Source: Phascolomyces articulosus (Eukaryota; Mucoromycota; Mucoromycetes; Mucorales; Lichtheimiaceae). From it: DNA of 64,000 bases. Below, one piece after another: positions 12,739-23,531 of the stretch. The notes under the pieces were generated by a model. The model saw only the letters and a program-made list of their open reading frames with translations, had not been told where the DNA came from and ran no database searches. The stretch is from the NCBI GenBank assembly GCA_025677815.1, contig JAIXMP010000009.1:1488001-1552000 (forward strand), given 5' to 3'. Position numbers and translations under genes: made by a program. Position 1 is the first letter of the stretch. Every line of letters begins with the position of its first letter.

Positions 12739-15600
12739 CTAAACAAGATGTGCTAAAGAAGGAAATCAATGATACAGTTTTAGTATTTTTACTTTTTTTG
12801 TAGATCCATCCATCCATCCTAGGTAATCTATCTATCCTCTTTGTTCTTTCTTTATCTTTCATACCTCGCATAGGACAAATAAGCGGTGATGTATCTTCTA
12901 CAGTCACCATATGCAAACGATGTTGGAATCTATAGAGTACCCGGAGTTGTTTACGTTCACCAAGGCATGGATCGTAAATGCCAAGGATATTCGTCTAATA
13001 ATAATCATATTTTTTCATATCACATGCATCACAGTGGGTATATATCGTTCATTTAGATTTCTTTTTTTATGATTTGATTTGATTTGATTTTCATATAAAA
13101 ATGTATATAAATTGGATTACCTTTGCATGTCCACCAGGGACTGTGACTCTAGAATCATTGACAAGTGACTGAAGTACAACACTGACATCAATAATTTCTT
13201 CAGGAAGTGGTTCATCAGAATCTTCATCTAATTCAATATCATCTAAACGACCATACCAAGCTTTGATAATCACCAAACCTACATTATAATCACATGAATT
13301 ATATATAAAAATTTTTAGTGTGAATCATGGATGATTAAAAGATTACACAAAAAAAAGCAAGTTCACTGACCATCTTGTTTCTTTTCTTCCTGTCGCATTT
13401 TACGAGTAGCAATTTCTACCATTAATTGTTGACCTTCCAAAGCTTCTTGTTTACGCATTGCTAAATAATCTGCATGCTCTTCACGTAATTGTTGTATTTT
13501 TCTAAAGATGAGGTTATTATCATTATTAACAAATAAAGTAATTATCATAACAATAACATCATATATTAATTCACATACTCCTTAATTTGCTTTCGTCTCC
13601 TTGGTTTTAATAGCAATTGATCCAATGCAACTGCAATAGATACCGGTATTACTGCGCCGAAGAACGCCAGCTGAATATCAAATTCAGTACTTAAAATGAT
13701 CGGTAATACAACCTTTTGACCAAGTCGAGAAACTCTGTTTTTTTGGTATCAGAATGCTAGTCAATGTCATTTTTCTTACATCCTTTTGCTTCAGTAATGG
13801 TAAAATATACGTACCTGAATTTGACCAAAACACCAGAAGGTACACCACATTCAAGTGACATACCAATTCTAGTATGTTCACTCACTTTATGATCACTACC
13901 CACACTAGCACTTAATCCACCCGTCGTCGATACAAGACCCGATAAACGTAATTGAGCATTATGTGGTAACTTGCGTGTATATTCAACAGCAATATGGGAA
14001 GCGATAATACCCGTTTGTAATTCTACACTATAACTTGTTTGATTCTTTCCACCAGCGACACCCAATGCTACAGATGATTTGTCCATTTTTCGCGAAACAT
14101 CACCACCCCATCCTAACAATGACCATTCTCCCGTACGATAGGTAACATAGCCTGTCGTTGTAGCATATAAACGTCGGCCTGCAGTGAGAGTGAGGATTGG
14201 TGGAGCGTAGAATGTACGTGTTTGAGCAACAGTATTGATGAAACTATCCGATGATGGGTTATAGTATGTCTTTAAATTCAATACGCGTGGATGGAGTAAT
14301 GTGGACGATGCCTATCATAATAATATTAATAGTATTAGTTTCCTACACTTTTTTCCCTTCCCTTCACGTTATGTATTCATAAAATGTATATGTTATCCTT
14401 GTTTTTACCTCTGCCCATAATTTTGGAGATACTGTATGTCGTACTGTACCCATAATATTTCCTCCACCCATACCATTTCGAGATACCATAGATCCTCCAA
14501 TAACAGCTCGAGTTTGTGAACCCAATTGTGTCTATTTATAATAATACTGGTCAACTTAATTATACTTCTCTCATGATCTATACCCATCCATCCTTTTGGT
14601 ATTCTTTTCTTACCTCAAATGAATGTCGCATAAAAAGTTGTTGCAATTGAGTTTTTGAAAGTGCATGAAAAGGACCCTTTTTCTTTGGAGGTTCCATTGG
14701 TTGACCAAAACCAGTAAATACAGGTGGTTCATAGGGGTCAAAAACACCTGCTGCATTTACGCTGATTTGAACTTCACCACGGGAACGAACCAAACTATCC
14801 AATTCTTGTTCTCGTTGAAGTCTTGCTTTCTTTTCATATTCTTCTTGCATCTATATATATATATTATTTATTGTTTATTGCTCGTTCTTTTTTTCCCTCT
14901 TCCCCTTATTATCCTGGCTTTTTGAATCCTTGCTCAACCGTACTCTATTCACATACTTCTTGAGAGGTCTTAAACTTTGGGCCCACTTCCCATTTTGCAT
15001 TCAAACCTTCTTCACCATAGGTATCATAAATGGCTCGTTTTTGTGGATCGCTAATGACTTTTTATATATGGGGCACCAGTGAGTTTAAGGTCAAACTATT
15101 CAAGGAGGGGAGGAGGAGAAGGAGGTGTGTAGTTCCAAATACCTTCATAAGCTTTTTGTATCACTTGAAACTTTGCTTCAGCAAGTTTTTTATTTCCTTC
15201 ATTATTATGCTAAAAAATACAAGATCGTTTTTAACATATTTGTGGCATCATATGTCAATGTCGACACATCTGTTCTATATCTAAGAGCTTTTTACCTTAT
15301 CTGGATGAAAATAACGACATAGTTTTTTATAAGCGTCTTTAATTTCTTCGTCAGAAGCCTATATTTCATGGCATGAGAGGTGTGTTGTAATTAGGGTTAT
15401 AATGATACTTTCTATTGCTAGCTGTTGAACCCTCAACAAAGAACAAAAGTAAACAAGAAACGTACTTTTCTTGAAATATTTAAAATTCCATAATAATCGG
15501 TTGCCTTAGGTGCAAGTTCTTTTTCTAATTTCAAAAGTTCGTCGTCATCGAGATCGTCGTCTGGGATCGACTGATCCAATGGATTCATGTAAGGATCCAT
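12739..15600 (-). CDS. DNAJC11: DNAJC11-like J-domain protein
   Basis: Homologue of DNAJC11, a J-protein associated in animals with the mitochondrial outer membrane and MICOS/cristae organisation. Twelve exons in transcript order: 15600-15466, 15358-15296, 15209-15143, 15057-14957, 14850-14614, 14531-14409, 14311-13815, 13734-13579, 13501-13371, 13278-13121, 12994-12865 and a 14-nt last exon 12752-12739, giving 603 residues. The J domain is at the N-terminus (ATDYYGILNISRKASDEEIK then CRYFHPDK, with the HPD motif that stimulates Hsp70 ATPase). The middle is a beta-rich segment (LYATTTGYVTYRTGEWSLLG and onward). A hydrophobic segment (LAFFGAVIPVSIAVALDQLL) and a charged coiled coil precede the DUF3395-type C-terminus. 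The last exon is uncertain: without it the frame reads through the putative intron to a stop at 12680. Confidence 0.9.
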
Positions 15601-15659
15601 TAAAAGAAAATATAAATATTCGTTATTAAAAAACCAAACTAATAGCGCGTTTTTTAGTA

Positions 15660-16760
15660 TTTATAAAATATGTCTGGAGTTAAAAAAATTCTAATGTTTT
15701 CAAACGTTGTGGCAATTATCAATTTTATTTTATTACTTACGTTGTTCATGAGTACCTCACTTGCATGAGGCACCCGCACCAGCACGAAGCGATTAAAGAT
15801 AAGCAGATAAATATCAGTTATGTTAAATGGTAAAAGACACCACCTATTCCTACTTTTTATTCAATTCAAAATGAGAAAAATAAAACGTACTATGAGGGAC
15901 GGTGTCCAGTGCCAGCAACCCATCCCGCCGAAGTGGGCATGCTCGATTTAGGGACTTAACCCATGGGCGCTCCCTTTATCGTAATATATTTTTTGCCTAT
16001 TAGTAAAGTATAACTTTCTTCACAACCATTAGAATATTCCACTTTCTTTTCTAAGCTCTCATAACTTACCAAAACAGAGCTATTGGGAGGGCCAAAAAAG
16101 AAGAAAAAGAAAACCTTCTCTTGTGATATTTTATATTATGATTGATCACCACAAACAGCATATTATTAAAAATCAGTGATTATTATCGTTCAACATGGAA
16201 CGGAGTAACTGATGCCAATATAGTAAAACTATATACCAGTATTGTTTTTATATTGATATGTAAGAGAATAACATGAGAGACGGGACATGAGAAATTCATA
16301 TGGTTGCATTTTATATATAATATAATATGAATAATTCGAGAGAATAGTAAACATCCGTAGATTGTTTACAAACTCTAACCGAAGTCGTCAACTTAATATA
16401 TAAATTAACATAGTCAGTTGAGAACAAGTTTCGATTATGTTTCATGCCTTACTGTATTGATAAACCACAATGATATAAAGAAACCTTTAACGGTTTTAAT
16501 CAGTAAGTTGCTATTAGGTAACATATTATTACGAATGTAATCTTATTTCATTTTAAAAAACACTATTATCTTCTGCCATAGCTTGGTTTTATTTGCTTTA
16601 TTGCATACTTGAGACAAATCGAATGTCTTGTCGTGATTAACCTTTATGGATATTTGAACGGAAGGATGAGGATTTGTTTTTCATCATTTTATCGGCCAAT
16701 AGCCACTTCCTAATTTTTAATATGATTGGCACCAGGCACTTTAACACTACCAATTTGAAG
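15660..16760. repeat. unclassified repeat, copy 1
   Basis: This stretch shares ordered blocks with 17830-18480: TGTCTGGA-TTAA near its start, a GC-richer central block ending TTTAACC(T/C)ATG, then GGGAGG(A)CCAAAAAA followed by TGTGATATTTTATAT, and finally CACCAGGCACTTTAACA near 16730. Between blocks the two copies have diverged or carry indels. No long ORF is present. The ends TGTCTGG and CCAGGCA are roughly inverted, which hints at a DNA element or old LTR fragment, but the type is not settled. Confidence 0.4.
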
Positions 16761-16985
16761 CCGAGGTTGTTAATAGAGAAGTATTTGTATAAAAAATGAG
16801 ATGCAACCACCTAAAAAAAAAGACTCAGAGAATGGTTTTTTTTTTGTTTTTTCGTTTTATAAAATTTCAAATCATAAAAATGTTTTCTATGCATGATGAG
16901 CTAGCCTTAGAACGCATTCATTCATATACATATAATATCATCACAGTGACATGATTGGTTCAAAATGATGAATCATTGGATATAT

Positions 16986-17782
16986 TTATTCATTTTCTAT
17001 TTTATTTTCTTGAGATTGTTGTTGATATTTTGGTAACCACATGGATTCTGGAATTGCCTTTGCCCAATCTTTTTATAATAGTAAATAAAGTAATTAATGA
17101 TACATCTAATAGCATTTCAATGTATAATAAGTCTAGCCACTTACCAGGAACTGCATGATCTGGCATTTGTATATTTTTCATGATGGATTTAATCGTATTT
17201 GCTGTATCTATTATTATATCAAACGATAACAACAACAATGAGCTATTTCCATTCGTTTCATTGAGAACAAAAATGAAAGAAATAAAAAAAAACCTTCTGG
17301 AATTTCTTCTGATTTATCTAAAGATACTCTAAGTGGATCTTGTAATTGCTGTACTCTATATTCCTCTTCTTGTTGTTCACCTTCTTCATCTTCTATAAGC
17401 GAAACACCTTCGTCTTCGTCTTGCGCAAGTTGTTGATATCCATGTGGTACTTGGTCCATTACTGAATCGTGATCATCACTCTCTTGATCTTGTATAGTTG
17501 TATACCCATTATCATTTTCATCTTGATGGTGTGTCGTCATGGAAGGTGAAATGGCACAAACTATAATATATATAATGTCAAAAAAAGACGTATAAAAAGT
17601 AAATTGTATTTTTTATACCTTTTTCCAATTGTCGAGCAAAATCTTCTACCACGTCATGTTCTGGGCCAAGTTCTATTTTATTAAATATAGAGAGAGCAAG
17701 TTAAGGAGAGAGTGTAAATATAACTCAATATTGCAAGAAATAAAGTCATAGACAGACTACCATAATTATCATAATTATTCAT
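16986..17782 (-). CDS. MEA1: MEA1-like protein
   Basis: Small acidic protein of 162 residues resembling animal male-enhanced antigen 1, whose molecular function is not well established. Five exons in transcript order: 17782-17761, 17672-17619, 17560-17294, 17207-17145 and 17068-16986. The first two thirds are disordered and acidic (Asp, Glu, Gln). A short HGYQQL segment aligns with the SYQPL of animal MEA1. The conserved C-terminus reads IKSIMKNIQMPDHAVPDWAK followed by AIPESMW, equivalent to the VPAWA and W segment of the human protein. The last two motifs only appear when the final intron is removed, which supports the model. It is flanked on both sides by copies of the same repeat. Confidence 0.75.
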
Positions 17783-17829
17783 TTTTGGCGGATGAAACTG
17801 TTTCAATATATAGAAATTTCACGTAAGGG

Positions 17830-18480
17830 CTCGTAGAACATGTCTGGATTTAAGAAAATTATCCTGATTGTTCAACAACAGCCAAACAAGTCTTGACTCC
17901 AAAAAATCATTCGTTGACTTGTTGTCTACACCGATACAAAGATTTGACCTTTATCTCTATATCTTATTTATGAATATATCGTGAGATGCTCCTGCACCAC
18001 GGAGGTAAATTGCTGATGAGTATGGATAATAGCATAAGTGTTTATTAGTATTTGCAACATGATACAATCACCCCACCCCTTATTTATTCTTCATAAATCA
18101 CTTACTATTGCACGGGTGACTAGCGCAGCAGCACATGTCTGATACCAAAGTGCTAGGCATGTCGGCTAGGGTGTTTAACCTATGATCGTTCCCCATTAAA
18201 AATGTATCTTGTTAGCATATATAACGTAACCCTCAATCCCTTCAGGGCTATTATATCCCATTATATATACCATCAATAGCATGTATATCTTACCACAGCA
18301 GTACTGCGGGAGGACCAAAAAAAAGAAGAGAGGATACTCCTCAGCTACTTGTGGTATTTTATATATTATCCGCTAATAAACATCAAAGGAATTATATAAC
18401 ACAATGTCATTTAAGTCAATATTTTTTAATATGATTTGCGCCAGGAACTTTAACAGCACCCACGTAAGCCCGAAATAAAA
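17830..18480. repeat. unclassified repeat, copy 2
   Basis: Diverged partner of the repeat at 15660-16760, in the same orientation on the other side of the MEA1-like gene. It contains TGTCTGGATTTAAGAAAATT near the start, GGGAGGACCAAAAAAAAGAA near 18310 with TGTGGTATTTTATATATTAT following, and GCGCCAGGAACTTTAACAGC near 18440. It is shorter than copy 1. No coding capacity was recognised. Confidence 0.4.
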
Positions 18481-18763
18481 TAACAAAAAACAAAAAAAAA
18501 ACTGATCTGATTTATGAATCGCTATTGTGACCAAATTTAATAAACACTGTAAATAAAAAAGAAATTGAAATAAAGAACATATTATATTACATTGGGTTAT
18601 TTTTTTTGAAATAAAAAGAAGAATAGGAAAAAAAAACATCAGCGCAAAAAAAAAGAAAAGAAAAAGAGAGAGGGAAGGAAGAAGAGGTTGAAAAATGAAT
18701 GTATATATATAAAAAATGATCGAATAAATAAAAATGGATCGACAATGGATTGAACTGGATGGA

Positions 18764-18797
<34 letters not shown>

Positions 18798-18855
18798 AAA
18801 AAAAGGATGAAAAAAAGGGTATCTTGATAAAAATGAAATTATCATCGTTTTAACC

Positions 18856-19606
18856 TTAGGAAGAAGTGGTTGTTGAAGAACCAGATTTCTTATGTTGAGA
18901 TTTTGAGTTAGAAGTTGTAGAAGAAGAAGTGGATTTTCCTCCTGATTCACAATAATTATGAGCTGAAGCAAATGGTCTTGGACGACGTACAGCAGCCACA
19001 TGGGGTTTTCTGGGTGGAAATGATTTACGTGGATTTTTCAAATCAAGTAAAAGTATACCTGTAGGTGACATACTTGCAGCAGCAGTTGCAGCAGCTTGTT
19101 GATCCGCTTCCTCTTGTTGTTGTTGTTGATATTGTGAATTCGATTTTTGTGGGTTGGATGAACGTTGAAGTTTAGCTCGAAGTGCTTGCATCACTTTGCC
19201 ATGATCTAATCGTGGTTCCTCTGATTTTTTCTGTTGTTGTTGTGGCGGTGGTGGCTGTGATTGTTGTTGTTGTTGTGGATGTTGTTCCAATATAATCGTA
19301 TGTTGGGTTGGAACAGGTGGTTGTAAATGTTGCTGTTGTTGTTGCTGCTGCTGCTGTTGTTGTTCTTCTTCAGTTAATTGTTGTTGTGAAACTCGTTTAT
19401 TACGTTTTGAATTTTTTGATGTACTTGGAGTTCTTCTTTGAGATCGAGTACGAGAAAGAGTTCGTTTACATGATCTTTCTGGTTGTTGTTGTGTATCAGC
19501 AGAAGAAGGAGGTGGGGGAGGTGGAGGTGTAGTTGCACGTGTTTCTTCTTGACTTAATTTGGATAAAGAGGAAGATGATTTCGGTCTTTGTTGTTGGGGT
19601 AATGAT

Positions 19607-19639
<33 letters not shown>

Positions 19640-20411
19640 GGTGGTAGATGATGTTGATGTTGATGGTGATGTTGATGATGAAATTGATGATGAGAAGGTT
19701 CAGGAGATGAAGAAGCTGAAATAGATAATTCAGCAAAAGGAACATCAAATGATGCATAAGGTGAATTAGGTGGTAAAAAACTTGGAGAAGGAGAAGGTGG
19801 TGTTTTATCCAAGAATTGAGAAGCTGGCATCATAGGTAAACTACTTGTACTGCTCATCCATTGAGATTGTGGTGTTAAAACAGATGTTACTGTTGCTGCA
19901 TCATTATTATTATTATTGGGAGTAGAGGACATCCCAAGTGAATCTATTAAATAATAAAAAATAGTTGAGTAATTTCTTTTTTCAAGATTAAAGGAGATAA
20001 AGAAGCAAGACTCACCAAAACTATCAATAAGTGAAGCATGGTCGCTGTATCTACGATTATGTTGACTATTACTACTACTATTTCCCCCTTCCAAAAAATC
20101 CAAATATTTTGACTGCAGTCGTGCTTCCTCAACCAGTCGAAGTTCTTCTGCCGCACGTCTCTATTGTAAAAAAATAAATTGAGTTTCCCTTTTCTAATCC
20201 TTATTCCGGTTCAAAAAAAAACAAGTTGTACCTTATCTTCTTCTGCTTTAGCAGCCAAGATATGTCTCATTAAATCAGTATCATGCTGATATCTTTCTAA
20301 TACTTCTGCAACACTAATATTTGCTAAACTTGAACGAGCATCATAAGGTGGCGCTGGGTCAATATCAATATTCGTTTGTTGTGGCCAAAGTCCCGGGTAA
20401 CAGGGATCCAT
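18856..20411 (-). CDS. poly-Q rich hypothetical protein with conserved N-terminus
   Basis: Predicted 470-residue protein from three exons in transcript order: 20411-20232, 20160-20016 and 19943-18856. The first 110 residues are the only ordered-looking part: ANISVAEVLERYQHDTDLMR is followed by a charged helix (AAKAEEDKRRAAEELRLVEE) likely to form a short coiled coil. The rest is low complexity, with polyglutamine runs of about 10-12, poly-Pro, His-rich and Ser-rich tracts, and a basic patch (CKRTLSRTRSQRRTPSTSKN). A regulatory nuclear protein is plausible from this composition but is inference. It is divergent from MCMBP, with 583 bp between start codons. Dense glutamine codons make several spurious antisense ORFs here. 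Confidence 0.75.
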
Positions 20412-20994
20412 TTATAAATAACCTTTTTTCTTTTTTTTATTTTATTATTATTATTATTTTGGATATTTGTTAAATAATAACAAAATTAAGTAAAAGAAAA
20501 GAAGTATAAAAGAGACAAAAAGAAAAAAAAGGTGGGGAAAAGAGAATAAAAAAAGGGAAGAAGAAAAAAGGGAAAAGAAGAAGGAAAAAGAAAGCGGAAA
20601 AAGTAAAACGTGAAAAAAAAATAATAATTTTGTGCTGTGTGGTGTTGGCAATTTACTGATAGTCATTCACACTTTGTGGTGGGTGTTGCTTCTTCATATA
20701 TCAACTAGGTAAAGTTAAACCACCGCACTCTGGAAATCACCTTTTTTTTTATTGTGACTTAAAAGACTTATTCTAATCAGTTATCAAACAGATCTTTATT
20801 AATTGATAAAATTCGATTCAACTATAACAACAATGCCGAATACCATTCCTGAATACATTAGTTCACCTCTTTCTATTATTGCAAAGTTATTTGGTATTTA
20901 TATAAACACGCGATCTATTTTAGATCTATTAATATTTTCTATTATTGTTGTTGTTATTATTATTATTATTATTAAATATAAATTAGAAACACTA
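20412..20994. promoter_or_regulatory. divergent intergenic region
   Basis: A 583-bp spacer between the start codons of the poly-Q protein (minus) and MCMBP (plus), so it must hold both promoters. It contains a long A/G-rich tract on the plus strand (20480-20620). An ATT microsatellite lies just before the MCMBP start. No specific factor site was identified. Confidence 0.5.
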
Positions 20995-23417
20995 ATGAAT
21001 TTTCAATTCGATATAGACGAATATGTACAAGATCCAGCAGTACAACCTAGTGAATTTGATCCATCAAGTCATTTTAAATCATTATTCCCCAATGATAATG
21101 AACGAAAAAAGGTACAAATAGGAAAAAAACTGTATATTGTGACCTAAACATATGATTAATATAACATATTAATAATAATAATATAGATTCCAACCATAAA
21201 TAATGTCACTGTGGAACAATTGCCTAAAAATACATTGGTTCGTTTTAGATGTATGGTGCAAGATCCTCAAATGGGTCAAGAGTTGTTTGTGGCTGCATAC
21301 AAGAGACCCAGTGATGGAAGAATTGTTTCAACTAGTTACACAGAAGATTTAAGGAATACAGAAGTAAGTTTTTGTGTGTGTAAAACATTACATCAATTCA
21401 TTTTGTAACTTTAATTAGTCGGATTTATATATAATCTATATAACTTAAAAAATTGAACTTAAAAATTATTATTATAATAATAACTAATAACTAACTATAA
21501 TTATAATAATAATTATAATAGGCAGGTGAATTTGATGTGGATGATGTAGAAAATCATTATCTTGGTGAAAGAACCATGGTTTATTGTGTTTCACCACCTG
21601 GTGAAACTATTTGGGCAAAACGAAAACTATATCATCAAGGTGAGGGAAAAAGACCGGATTTTAAAGTCATCCTTTTAATTGTCACTTGCATAGACACTAA
21701 TCCTTTTTTATATTCATCTAGATATCAATGACGTGATGCAGCAGTTAACAATTCAAGAAAATGGAGAGAATGATTTCAAATCTCCTTTATCAAACAAATT
21801 TCCTTTACCTAATACAAAACATACATCAGCTGCTATTAAATTTTATGGATTATCCCAAGAATCGGTCAAAGTGGGTCAATTGATTGAAGTCATTGGTGTT
21901 CTTTCACATCCTCAAAACCAAGATATAACAACAGCAGCAACAGAAGCTAGTTCTAGTACAGTGTCTACAGGAGTGGATGAATATAGCCTTCCAACAACTT
22001 CTTACGCTGATGTACCTGTTATTCATGCCATTACACATCGTATTCTTGAGCGCGCAGATAGTGCTCCGTTTTCCTCTTTGGAAAGAAGGGATGTATCTGC
22101 TCAAGCATATGATATTCGTGAGAAATTAATTGGTTATATTTCTTCAGCTTTTGGTGGTGATAATTTGGTGGCAGAATATGTCTTGTTATTACTTCTTTCA
22201 AGAGTGTAAGTTTTCTTTTTCTTTTTTTTTTATAATGGTAAACTCAATAGTAATAATAATAATATATATTTATAAAATAGGACTGGTAAAGCCAGTGGAC
22301 TAAAAATTGGTCAATTTGCATTGAATGTGGTCAATTTTCCGGTCACTCAATCTGATACATCTCTATCCGACAACAAGAACAACAAACTTAAACCCAAGAA
22401 TGTTGCATCTAAATTAGTATTTGAATTGTTGGGTAATCTGGTACATCATTGTGTGGGTATTCCTCTTTCAATTGAACTTTTGAATCATACACGGTTTATG
22501 CCAAAGAGTGAAAATGAAAATTTGGAAGCTGGACTTTTACAATTGACGGATGGAACGATGGTTATTTTGGATGAAACTGCCATGACAGAAGGAACATTAG
22601 GTGATCTTGGTAAGTGTGCTTTATGGTATGATTAAAAATATATATAACGTCATTTTCGATCATTTTTTCACTTATAAATATAAATAAATATATATATAAA
22701 TATATAAATAGGCGTTCGAAATGTTCAAGTTATTCAAGATTTGGTTACACAACAATCATTGACATATGTTTTCCCTTATAGCAACTATGTATTTGACACC
22801 GATTATTCTATTCTTTGTCTTTCAGAAGGAAAATCTATTCTTCCGGTAAAATGCTGTTGTTATTTCTATAATTATTTTTTTTTACTATTTTCAGGATTTT
22901 TATAATTATAAACCTTAACCGCGGATGATGAGGCGAAAATAGATTACTAATAATAGTATTCATCCATTTTTTTTAGAATGATTGTGTCATTCCACTTCAA
23001 TCTACTTTTACAACTGAGGAACTTCCTCAATTGGATGAACAGTTACTGGAACTCTTTAGACTTTACATTCAATCTATGAAGTTTAATGATTATGGAATTG
23101 ATTCAAAAGTATCTGATGTAAGTGTTTTTTTTATTTTTGTATTTGATTTTTATCCAGAAATTTTCTTATCATTATTATAAATATATAATCATTAGGATAT
23201 CACTGAATCTTTTGTTCGAGAAAGAAAAGCAGCACAACAAAACAAAACAAAATTACCAACTCAAGAAGATCTTATGCGTTGGATGAGTATGGCCCGTTTA
23301 ATTGCATTATCTTATGGTGAAGAAAAATTAACAAAGGAATTATATGATCATGCAAGAAATATGGATTCAGAACGTACTCATCGTTTGCTTGGTGGGGATG
23401 AGGAAGCGAGAAAATAA
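20995..23417 (+). CDS. MCMBP: MCM-binding protein (MCMBP/ETG1 homologue)
   Basis: Nuclear partner of MCM subunits, involved in assembling and unloading the replicative MCM complex. Eight exons: 20995-21111, 21187-21363, 21522-21639, 21722-22205, 22281-22609, 22712-22845, 22977-23117 and 23196-23417, giving 573 residues against about 640 in human. Recognisable blocks in order are LVRFRCMVQDPQMGQELFVA, YHQ-DINDVMQQ, AIKFYGLSQESVKVGQLIEV, AQAYDIREKLIGYISSAFGG followed by DNLVAEYVLLLLLSRV, and a C-terminal helical segment ending LMRWMSMARLIALSYGE. The mini-AAA-like region lacks obvious Walker residues, as expected for the family. The start at 20995 was chosen because MNFQFDIDEYVQDP matches the family N-terminus; upstream in-frame residues are low complexity. 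Confidence 0.95.
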
Positions 23418-23531
23418 ATTGATTTTCTTTTTCTTAAAAAAGAAATAAAAGTAAATGGTAAATGGTAAATGGTAATGATAATAATATATTTTTTAAATGA
23501 ATATGAATTTATATACAAAAATGTTTATATT

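Noticed and set aside
15740..15970. GC-rich block inside the repeat considered as a 5S rRNA or tRNA gene
   Set aside because: No box A/C internal promoter arrangement or foldable rRNA/tRNA core could be recognised; the other repeat copy has diverged freely.
19308..19757. ORFs antisense to the poly-Q gene (Val- or Asn-rich)
   Set aside because: Frame shadows of CAG/CAA repeats in the real minus-strand exon.
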